Shown here: positions 57,601-64,000 of the stretch, piece by piece | How the letters are laid out: every line of letters starts with the position of its first letter | Position numbering within the stretch: position 1 is the first letter of the stretch | NCBI RefSeq assembly: GCF_001428685.1 | Contig: NZ_LMIK01000001.1 | Coordinates: 869,695-933,694 of the forward strand | Source: Lysobacter sp. Root76 | Lineage (GTDB): Bacteria > Pseudomonadota > Gammaproteobacteria > Xanthomonadales > Xanthomonadaceae | Reading direction: 5' to 3' | Length of the DNA: 64,000 bases | The notes under the pieces: model-generated | Told to the model about the DNA's origin: nothing | What the model saw: the letters and a program-made list of their open reading frames with translations, nothing else | Database searches by the model: none | Position numbers and translations under genes: made by a program

Positions 57601-58177
57601 AGATGTATTCGCCGGGCAGGCCGTCCTGGCCCGCGTCCCGGCTCGGCATGTAGCGGGTGATGCGGCCGTCCGCGTCGAGCCGGTGCACGCCGGCGCCGTC
57701 GGTACCGAACCAGATCGCGCCGTCGGACGTGGACGCGATCGTGTAGATCTCGTCGCTGCCGATGTCGGGATGGGTGTCGCGGCTGTAGTGGACGAAGTTC
57801 TGGCGCTCGCGGTCGAGCATGTGCAGACCGCCGCCGCTGAGCCCGACCCAGACCCGGTTGCGCGCGTCCACATGCAGGGCCTGGATCATGTTGCTGGGCA
57901 GCGAACCCGGATCGCCCGGCACGTGCCGCCAGACCCTGAAACTGATCCCGTCGTAGCGCGCCAGGCCGTCGTGGGTGGCCAGCCAGATGTAGCCTTCGGC
58001 GTCCTGCGCCAGGGCGGCGACGGTGCTCGACGGCATGCCCTCGGCGACGCCGTAGTAGCGGAATTGCGGCGTCTCCGGCAGCGCCGCGCGCACCGGCAGG
58101 GCCAGCGCCGCGAGCAGCAGCCACAAGGCCCAACCCGCCCAAGCAGGGCTTCCGTGCACCACCGCTGGCCTGAGCAT
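54620..58177 (-). CDS. Hybrid sensor histidine kinase with two-component propeller sensor
   Basis: A 1185-residue membrane kinase. A signal peptide (1-31) is followed by two seven-bladed beta-propellers of Reg_prop repeats (about 40-660, many W-hGT-GLhhhD motifs such as IWLATHDGLARYDG and LWVGTTTGLGYWDG). Then come a Y_Y_Y domain (about 700-770), a membrane helix near 785, and HisKA with His830 in LGHEVRTPMTGVLG. The HATPase domain has NLLGNAIKFTERG and GSGLGLAICQELA. The C-terminal receiver domain has Asp1116 in ALLDLDLPGLNG and Lys in FLRKPV. There is no DNA-binding output domain, so an unlinked regulator must complete the pathway. The ligand is unknown. Confidence 0.93.
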   Translation of the reverse strand: MLRPAVVHGSPAWAGWALWLLLAALALPVRAALPETPQFRYYGVAEGMPSSTVAALAQDAEGYIWLATHDGLARYDGISFRVWRHVPGDPGSLPSNMIQALHVDARNRVWVGLSGGGLHMLDRERQNFVHYSRDTHPDIGSDEIYTIASTSDGAIWFGTDGAGVHRLDADGRITRYMPSRDAGQDGLPGEYIWTLKTDSAGRLWVGTTTGLGYWDGTRFRTVAHPGISGAWVTALSPADDGSLWIGAGLRAFRRTPDGRIEQKPWFAPGDKTGVYGVVGDGPGNYWVATHRGLRRVLGGRLTPLAGDVAIAQINTLDLLQDHEGGWWFATEEKGVAYLAPNWRQFTVLKPGTGRPGAPRVAYMRDLAPARDGNVWMVGERGVIDRLDLGDGRSHSLAVPLLADAALYSVMETRRGVMWFGSTLGLARVPEDGGPVRDWTVTSPRDATFSDIPDQLVETPDGNVWVSYMPPSLQMRDSEGRVQLAVKPEDERGVSTLYIEQIEVGPDGALWMAGPNGLSRWNVRTRRFDALPGGPEGRVFGFAMAGKDRLWLHRLEALEQYAWDGRGLRLLKRVSGDEGLPATESGGVLAWGDNVWLTTRRGLICWNQRRERLRIYGMRDGLPSQEFTERNPLLTRSGIAVASTMDGVVLFDAGRAFGEAKAPRLVIETLSYRRDEDEFKLDPDRPVVLGPQDRDLRVSARLLSFVDLQSHRYRFRLHGYDPDWVIQPANGERVFSKLEPGSYRMEVQAANADGIWSQSRQFSLTVQPPWWRTPPALAALVGLIILGAWWAADRYRRRLKRRLDWQAAEHEREIAKQASLAKTRFLATLGHEVRTPMTGVLGMSELLLDTPLDQQQRGYTESIQRAGKHLLRLVNDALDLARIESGKLELTDEAFDLRVLVEDASALMAPLARKRGLEFELDVAKDVPRGLRGDPHRVRQILLNLLGNAIKFTERGKVWLRVSVLAPQGVRFEVADTGPGLDEEQKSRLFRRFEQAEGVRTAVRYGGSGLGLAICQELAAAMNGRIVVESTLGEGARFSFELPLPAAIVGGGATAPDRVGESRRAPLALLLVEDDPTVAQVLAGLLRVQGHRVTHVGNGLAALTEIATANYDAALLDLDLPGLNGLDLARQLRAQGYARPLIAVTARADAEAEPQAVAAGFDCFLRKPVTGSLLAAVLDVALPPAR

Positions 58178-58331
58178 CCCCGGTCCGATTCCTTCGCAGT
58201 ACGGACGCTAGGCTCCCCGATCCGGCCCCGGCGAAGCAAGGGCCGCGCCCGCGCAACTCATAGGTGCGTTCCGCGGCCGGTCCGCAACGGACCGTTGCGG
58301 ACACGGCTCTACGGGTTCATCGTGCGGTCCA

Positions 58332-58337
58332 TAGAAT
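58332..58337 (+). promoter_or_regulatory. Candidate -10 element for the YceI-cytochrome b561 operon
   Basis: TAGAAT lies 40 bases before the GTG of the first YceI gene, in the 200-base divergent spacer with the hybrid kinase. Confidence 0.4.
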
Positions 58338-58377
58338 CCCCGGACGATGCAGGCTGGCCCTGCCTTTGGAGCGTCGC

Positions 58378-59088
58378 GTGCCGAACCAGCCCATCCGACC
58401 GCTCGTCTGTGCGCTCGCGCTTTGCGTGCTGGCGCCGGGCGTGCGCGCCGCCGGCCCGGACACCTACGCGCTGGATCCGGTGCACACGCGGGTGATGTTC
58501 GCGATTTCGCACGCCGGCTTCTCCAAGGCCCTGGGCACCGTCTCCGGCAGCACCGGCACGCTCAGCTTCGACCGCGACGACTGGCGCAGCGCGCGCCTGG
58601 ACGTGCGCGTGCCGATCGCCAGGCTCGACCTGGGCGACGCCAAATGGAACGCCGCCGCGCTCGCCGCCGGCCTGCTCGACGGCGAGCACCATCCCGAAGC
58701 GCGTTTCGTCTCCGACCATATCGAACCGGTCGACGCCGACCACGCCCGGGTCTGCGGCCAGCTCAGCCTGCGCGGCCAGCCCCGGCCGCTGTGCATGGAC
58801 GTGACCCTAAATGCGCTCAAGCGCCATCCGCTGCCGCCGTTCCGCCGCACCGCCGGCTTTTCCGCGACCGCCACCCTGAGTCGTGCCGAGTTCGGCATCG
58901 ACGCCTGGAAGTCGGTGATCGGCGACAGCGTCGAGTTGCGCATCGAGGTCGAAGCGGTGCGCGAGCGCAACGCCGGCGAGCCCGACGACGCCGCGCCGGC
59001 GCCGTCCGAACCCGAAGCCGCGCCGCCGGGTCCGCCGAGCAAACCCGACAACGATCCCTACGAACCCGTCCCGGTACCGCACGCATGA
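58378..59088 (+). CDS. YceI-family exported protein (first copy)
   Basis: I start at GTG 58378 (VPNQPIRPLVCALALCVLAP), which gives a signal peptide ending VRAA; the frame is open 38 codons further upstream. The 236-residue protein has the YceI lipocalin-like fold: YALDPVHTRVMFAISHAGFS, LSFDRDDWRSARLDVRVPI, DGEHHPEARFVSDHI and GFSATATLSRAEFGIDAWKS. A Pro/Glu-rich tail (about 200-236) is extra to the family. YceI proteins bind isoprenoid quinones or similar lipids. It overlaps cytochrome b561 by four bases. Confidence 0.88.
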   Translation: MPNQPIRPLVCALALCVLAPGVRAAGPDTYALDPVHTRVMFAISHAGFSKALGTVSGSTGTLSFDRDDWRSARLDVRVPIARLDLGDAKWNAAALAAGLLDGEHHPEARFVSDHIEPVDADHARVCGQLSLRGQPRPLCMDVTLNALKRHPLPPFRRTAGFSATATLSRAEFGIDAWKSVIGDSVELRIEVEAVRERNAGEPDDAAPAPSEPEAAPPGPPSKPDNDPYEPVPVPHA

Positions 59089-59711
59089 CGATCAAGAACA
59101 CCGAACTACGCTGGGGCGCGATCAGCCAGTTGCTGCATTGGGCCATCGTGCTGCTGATCACGGCGATCGCGATCCTCGGCCTGACCATGACCGACATGGC
59201 CAACGGCCCGTCGAAGATCAAGATCTACGCCCTGCACAAATCCCTGGGCCTGACCCTGCTGAGCCTGGTCGTGCTGCGCCTGCTGTGGCGCTACTACGCC
59301 GGCGCGCCCAGGCCGGTGCCCGGCACGCCGCACTGGCAGGAGCGCATCGCTACGCTCACCCACGGGGCGCTGTACCTGCTGATGTTCGCCCTGCCCATCA
59401 CCGGCTGGCTGTTCAACTCCAGCTCCGGCTACCCGCTGCAGTACTTCGGCCTGTTCAACCTGCCCAAGATCGCGGCGGTGAACCCCGGCCTGGCCGACCT
59501 GAGCCAGTCGCTGCACGCGAACGGCTTCTGGCTGCTCCTGCTGCTGGTGCTCGCGCATGCGGGCGCCGCGTTCTACCACCACCTGTTCCAGCACGACGAC
59601 ACCCTGCGACGCATGCTGCCGATGCGCCTGCGCCAGGCGCCGGTCGCGGTCGAAGCCGTGCCCGCCGTCGTCGCCCCCGCCCCCACTCCGGAGAACCCCG
59701 ATGTCCCTTAA
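59085..59711 (+). CDS. Cytochrome b561 family protein
   Basis: A 208-residue inner-membrane diheme cytochrome with four transmembrane helices (about 15-35, 50-65, 85-105, 145-170). Heme-ligand histidines are visible in QLLHWAIVLLI, ALHKSLGLTLLSLV, and the loop and last helix HANGFWLLLLLVLAHAGAAFYH. It belongs to the CybB/YodB type that often sits beside YceI genes. It probably oxidises ubiquinol or takes electrons for superoxide. The Pro/Ala-rich C-terminus is cytoplasmic. It overlaps the next gene by 11 bases. Confidence 0.92.
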   Translation: MTIKNTELRWGAISQLLHWAIVLLITAIAILGLTMTDMANGPSKIKIYALHKSLGLTLLSLVVLRLLWRYYAGAPRPVPGTPHWQERIATLTHGALYLLMFALPITGWLFNSSSGYPLQYFGLFNLPKIAAVNPGLADLSQSLHANGFWLLLLLVLAHAGAAFYHHLFQHDDTLRRMLPMRLRQAPVAVEAVPAVVAPAPTPENPDVP

Positions 59712-60252
59712 GCCCCTCGCCTACGCTCTGCTGTTCGCCGCCGCACCGGCCTACGCCGCCGACTACGTGCAGGCGCCCGGCTCGACCCTGACCTTCGCCA
59801 CCAAGTACCAGGGCGAGGTGTTCAGCGGCCGCCTGCCCGGCTTCACCAGCAAGATCAGCTTCGATCCGGCCCGGCTGGACACCTCAAAGTTCGATGTGAC
59901 CATCCCCCTGGCCGGCGCCGACACCAAGAACGCCGAGCGCGACGACACCCTCAAGGGCACCGATTTCTTCAGCATCGCCAAATTCCCGCAGGCGCGCTTC
60001 GTCGCCACCAAGTTCCGCAGCATGGGCGGCAACAACTACGCCGCCGACGGCAGCCTGACCCTGCGCGGCGTGAGCAAGCCGGTCACCCTAACCTTCACCT
60101 GGACCGGCGGCGCCAAGCCCGTGCTCAGCGGCAAGGCCACGGTCAAGCGCCTGGACTTCGGCGTCGGCGGCGGCGATTGGGCCGACACCTCGATCATTCC
60201 GAACGAAGTCGCGGTCAGCACCAAGGTAATCCTGGTGCCGGCGGCGAAGTAA
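59701..60252 (+). CDS. YceI-family exported protein (second copy)
   Basis: A 183-residue YceI protein with signal peptide ending AYAA. YVQAPGSTLTFATKYQGEVF, SGRLPGFTSKISFDPARLD, DTLKGTDFFSIAKFPQARFV, GSLTLRGVSKPVTLTFTW and KRLDFGVGGGDWADTSIIPN are clear YceI blocks. It is closer to the family consensus than the upstream copy. The three genes YceI-cytb561-YceI overlap and form one operon, which suggests a quinone-linked periplasmic redox role. Confidence 0.93.
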   Translation: MSLKPLAYALLFAAAPAYAADYVQAPGSTLTFATKYQGEVFSGRLPGFTSKISFDPARLDTSKFDVTIPLAGADTKNAERDDTLKGTDFFSIAKFPQARFVATKFRSMGGNNYAADGSLTLRGVSKPVTLTFTWTGGAKPVLSGKATVKRLDFGVGGGDWADTSIIPNEVAVSTKVILVPAAK

Positions 60253-60287
60253 GCCGGCGACAGCGGTGCGATGCGGTGCAGTTACCG

Positions 60288-60323
60288 CCGCATCCACCGC
60301 ACCCACCGCACCCACCGCACCTA
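60288..60323. repeat. Nine-base tandem repeat (CCGCACCCA)4
   Basis: Four units: CCGCATCCA, CCGCACCCA, CCGCACCCA, CCGCACCTA. It lies in the convergent gap between the second YceI gene and the glutaredoxin-like gene. Upstream GTGCGATGCGGTGCAG can pair with the repeat, so it might form a termination structure. Confidence 0.6.
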
Positions 60324-60379
60324 GCCTGCGGTAAGCCGAAGGCGCATCGCACGGCGCTCCAGCAACACCCCGAGCCGAA

Positions 60380-60607
60380 TCAGGCGCCCAGAAAACCCTG
60401 CAGGCGCGCCGCATCGAACGGCCATTCCAGCTCGCGCCCGCGGCCCTCGTCGCGCAACACCGGCACGCGCGTACCGTAGCGCTCCTCCAAGGCCTGGTCC
60501 TCGTCGATGAAGACGCTGTCGAACTCGGGCGCGCGCGCCTGCGCCAGCACCTCCAGGGCCAGGTCGCAGAGGTGGCAATCGTCGCGCTGGTAGAGAATCA
60601 GGTGCAT
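60380..60607 (-). CDS. Glutaredoxin family protein
   Basis: A 75-residue thioredoxin-fold protein of the DUF836 type: MHLILYQRDDCHLCDLALEV with a CxxC redox motif (Cys11 and Cys14), FDSVFIDEDQALEERYG, TRVPVLRDEG (the cis-Pro loop) and WPFDAARLQGFLG. It is cytoplasmic and probably reduces disulfides; partners unknown. It is divergent from the small frame and sdaA. Confidence 0.88.
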   Translation of the reverse strand: MHLILYQRDDCHLCDLALEVLAQARAPEFDSVFIDEDQALEERYGTRVPVLRDEGRGRELEWPFDAARLQGFLGA

Positions 60608-60644
60608 GCGCTTGCGTACTGAGGTGGCGGGGTTCGCGAGCGTC

Positions 60645-60650
60645 TAGAAT
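60645..60650 (+). promoter_or_regulatory. Candidate -10 TAGAAT upstream of sdaA
   Basis: TAGAAT in CGTCTAGAATACC lies 27 bases before a small open frame (60678) and 213 bases before sdaA. It could drive either. Confidence 0.4.
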
Positions 60651-60677
60651 ACCTGGAGTCCATTTTGGGACGGGTTC

Positions 60678-60824
60678 ATGGTCCTCCGCTCGATCCGCAC
60701 CGCGACCCCGGGCGCGCCGCTGCCGGCGCCCGCCGCGGGCCGGAGCGACCGGCGAACCCCGCCGCCGCGCGAACCTGCAGAACGCCGCGGCGCCCGCCAC
60801 CGCAAGACCGCCAACGGACGCTGA
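60678..60824 (+). CDS. Possible 48-residue Arg/Pro-rich small protein or leader peptide
   Basis: An open frame MVLRSIRTATPGAPLPAPAA continuing with SDRRTPPPREPAERRGARHR to a TGA at 60822-60824, 39 bases before sdaA. It begins 27 bases after TAGAAT. The composition (about 25 percent Arg, many Pro) may only reflect GC-rich DNA. I recognise no family; an upstream leader role for sdaA is speculative. Confidence 0.25.
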   Translation: MVLRSIRTATPGAPLPAPAAGRSDRRTPPPREPAERRGARHRKTANGR

Positions 60825-60863
60825 TCGCGTCCCATCGCCCTCCAGCCGAGCACCCCCCAGCCC

Positions 60864-62261
<1,398 letters not shown>

Positions 62262-62280
62262 AGAACGTGCGGAGCACGGC

Positions 62281-62970
62281 ATGAGCGACGAGACGCGGCC
62301 CCGGGAGCTCGCCGTCGAACCGGCCCGCCATCGCGATACCGGCCTGGGCCTGTGGTCGTTCGCGCAACGCGTCGAAGTCCGCTGCAAGCGTTGCGACCGG
62401 CCCGGCGCGGTGACGGCCAGTTGGCTCGAACGGCGCTGGACCGCCCGCTACGTGTGCACGCATTGCGGCCTGGAAGCGCGCAGCGAACGCCACGACTGGC
62501 TGGGTCCGGTCCGCCTGTGGGGCCGCCGACCCTGCGGCTACTGCGGCCATCAGTGGCTGCACGTGAACGAGCGGTGCGACGACGAAGCAGGCTCGGCCCA
62601 GGTGCCGGATCTGTATTCGAGCCCCGGATTCGGCCGCCTCGCCCGAACCTGTCCGATCTGCGGGCGCAGCAGCATGGTGGAGGTATCGGCGCAGCGCCTG
62701 CACGTCGCCGACGGTCGCGATCCGCACTTCGGTCTGCCGCTGCGGCTGATCGAAACGACCAGCGCCGGCCCGCTGTGGGTGTACAACCGCGCCCATCTCG
62801 AAGAGCTGCGCCGCTATGTGGGCGCGCAGCAGCGCGAACGGCGGGTCCTGGCCAACCGCTCGATGATTTCGCGCCTGCCGACCTGGATCAAGCTCGCGCG
62901 CAACCGCGGCTACGTATTGCGCATGCTGGATCGCCTGCAGCTGCGCCTGTCGACATCCGACGAGGCCTGA
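62281..62970 (+). CDS. Unrecognised protein with four CxxC zinc-ribbon knuckles
   Basis: A 229-residue cytoplasmic protein. CKRC, CTHC, CGYC and CPIC pairs suggest two zinc ribbons, one in residues 35-62 and one spanning about 85-135. The C-terminal part ([37 protein letters not shown]) is helical and basic. I recognise only a general resemblance to TFIIB-type zinc-ribbon proteins, and no function follows. It starts 19 bases after sdaA and ends two bases before the next start, so the three genes are probably co-transcribed. Confidence 0.72.
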   Translation: MSDETRPRELAVEPARHRDTGLGLWSFAQRVEVRCKRCDRPGAVTASWLERRWTARYVCTHCGLEARSERHDWLGPVRLWGRRPCGYCGHQWLHVNERCDDEAGSAQVPDLYSSPGFGRLARTCPICGRSSMVEVSAQRLHVADGRDPHFGLPLRLIETTSAGPLWVYNRAHLEELRRYVGAQQRERRVLANRSMISRLPTWIKLARNRGYVLRMLDRLQLRLSTSDEA

Positions 62971-62972
62971 GC

Positions 62973-63668
62973 ATGCGCTGCCTGCTGCTCCCGGGCATGG
63001 ACGGCACCGGCGCGCTGCTCGGCGATTTCGCCGCGGCGCTGGCGCCGCAGTTCCGCCCCGAAGTCGTCGCCTATCCGCGCGACGCGGCCTGGGGCTACGA
63101 CCCACTCACCGACTACGTGCGCGCACGCCTGCCGCGCGACCAGCCCTTCGTGCTGCTGGGCGAATCCTTCTCCGGCCCGATCGCGATCCGCATCGCCGCA
63201 TCGCGTCCCGACGGTCTGCGCGGCCTGGTGTTGTGCGCGAGCTTCGCGCGGGCACCCAGTCCGCCGGGCTGGCGGTTGCCTGCCTCGTGGCTGGGCCGGA
63301 TCGGCACCGTCTTGCCGATCGACCGACTCCCGACCCGACTGACGGCGGCGGCGATGCTCGGCGCCTGGGCCAGCGAGGAATGGCTGGCGCGCACGCGCGA
63401 GGTGCTGGCCACGCTGGATCCGGCGGTGATCCGTGCGCGCATGCATGCGGGCAGCACGGCCGAGGAAACCGCGGCCCTGGCCCGGGTCGCCTGCCCGCTG
63501 CTGTACCTGCGCGGCCGCCACGACCGGCTGGTGTCGCGGCGCAGCTGGGAGCACATACGCGCGATCCTGCCGCTGGCGAACTACGTGGAACTCGACGGCC
63601 CGCACTTCCTGCTGCAGGCGAAGGCCGTCGAGGCCGCCGACGCGATCAAGCGCGCGTTCGCGACCTAG
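62973..63668 (+). CDS. Alpha/beta hydrolase (BioH-like fold)
   Basis: A 231-residue hydrolase. MRCLLLPGMDGTGALLGDF is the oxyanion loop, Ser in VLLGESFSGPIAIRIAAS is the nucleophile elbow, Asp in LLYLRGRHDRLVSRRS the acid and His in YVELDGPHFLLQAK the base, a complete triad. The cap region (about 120-165) is short. The family contains esterases and carboxylesterases; substrate unknown. It begins two bases after the zinc-ribbon gene's stop. Confidence 0.85.
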   Translation: MRCLLLPGMDGTGALLGDFAAALAPQFRPEVVAYPRDAAWGYDPLTDYVRARLPRDQPFVLLGESFSGPIAIRIAASRPDGLRGLVLCASFARAPSPPGWRLPASWLGRIGTVLPIDRLPTRLTAAAMLGAWASEEWLARTREVLATLDPAVIRARMHAGSTAEETAALARVACPLLYLRGRHDRLVSRRSWEHIRAILPLANYVELDGPHFLLQAKAVEAADAIKRAFAT

Positions 63669-63930
63669 GCGCGCCACGTCGACGGCCGACGTCCCTGTTC
63701 GCGTTGCCTTGCGCGGCCGGTGCGGCGCGGATGCCCGCAACGGTCCGATGCTTACGCCGGCGTGGACGAGACCTCGAAGCGGCCGGGCTGAGCGGCCGTC
63801 GCCCTCGTCCTCACGATGCCTACACATCGCCGAAGGAGAAAGCGCGCCCGGCGCCGGCCACGCGGCGCAAGGCGATTTTTCCCGCCGGACTTGTGGTTAC
63901 TATTCGCCAGAGCCAGCTAGGACGCCCTCC

Positions 63931-64000
63931 ATGCCAGCCCGCCTCAGCCGTCGCGATTTCCTCAAATGCAGCGTGGTGGCCGGCATCTCGGTCTACGTCG
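63931..64000 (+). CDS. Start of a Tat-exported protein (gene cut by window end)
   Basis: Only MPARLSRRDFLKCSVVAGIS and a few more residues are visible. SRRDFLK is a textbook twin-arginine motif, followed by a hydrophobic stretch. Such leaders precede cofactor-loaded proteins such as the molybdopterin-binding subunits of aldehyde/isoquinoline oxidoreductases; that identification is a guess. The 262-base gap before it (63669-63930) shows nothing else I can support. Confidence 0.6.
   Translation, partial: MPARLSRRDFLKCSVVAGISVYV

Overview
The window is GC-rich chromosomal DNA (high GC throughout, strong third-position GC bias) and reads as a gammaproteobacterium of the Xanthomonadaceae/Lysobacteraceae, most probably Lysobacter or a close relative. 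The main reasons are the gene order (kdsD-kdsC-lptCAB-rpoN-hpf-ptsN-hprK-rapZ followed by a mannose-type EIIA, HPr and EI), HprK and PtsN in one operon, AmgK-MurU, and dispersed GGAGCGGCGTAAGCCGC-type palindromes between genes. No rRNA, tRNA, CRISPR array, insertion sequence or prophage gene was recognised. Most of the window is conserved core genome with a few accessory insertions. Genus assignment is from recall of gene order, not from a search.

Layout. 1-3201: end of a cysteine synthase gene, a 979-base repeat-filled spacer, and the cell-wall recycling pair amgK-murU. 3573-6603 (minus): hda, an AI-2E-type permease and a DUF2066 exported protein. 6731-11810 (plus): purM, a DUF2238 membrane protein, two small proteins, purN and two tandem DUF3108 exported proteins. 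11998-13507 (minus): murA with ibaG. 13834-25351 (plus): the LPS Kdo/transport genes kdsD-kdsC-lptC-lptA-lptB, then rpoN-hpf-ptsN-hprK-rapZ, a small EF-hand/lipoprotein insertion, and manX-like EIIA, ptsH and ptsI. 25491-33045: DUF4189 protein, mgtE, an alpha/beta hydrolase, a PhnA-like fragment, the yqgE-ruvX-pyrB operon (minus), tag, and a secreted beta-propeller-like protein of atypical composition.

33188-39508 (minus): a 1252-residue membrane-embedded patatin-like protein, then pilT-pilU. 39703-41917 (plus): yggS, proC and a DUF4426 lipoprotein. 41933-43864 (minus): a secreted lipase with its dedicated foldase. 44026-49920: a substrate-binding-fold protein without signal peptide, a GNAT protein, an AAC(6')-like acetyltransferase overlapping pdxH, a P-loop kinase, dodecin, aroK-aroB and an unknown protein. 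50046-54459: isochorismatase-like hydrolase divergent from a GlxA-type regulator, a stand-alone WGR protein, hemE and an exported unknown. 54620-58177 (minus): a very large propeller-type hybrid histidine kinase. 58378-63668: YceI-cytochrome b561-YceI, a glutaredoxin-like protein, sdaA, a zinc-ribbon protein and a hydrolase. The window ends inside a Tat-exported protein gene.

Functional links. AmgK-MurU feeds recycled MurNAc back to UDP-MurNAc, bypassing the MurA step that is also encoded here. The lpt/rpoN/PTS block couples envelope biogenesis to a phosphorelay with EI, HPr, PtsN, a mannose-type EIIA and HprK but no PTS permease in the window, so it looks regulatory. A recurrent feature is a -10-like hexamer (TACAAT, TAGAAT, CACAAT, GACAAT, GATAAT) placed 6-7 bases before a start codon at several unrelated genes, which suggests leaderless transcripts.
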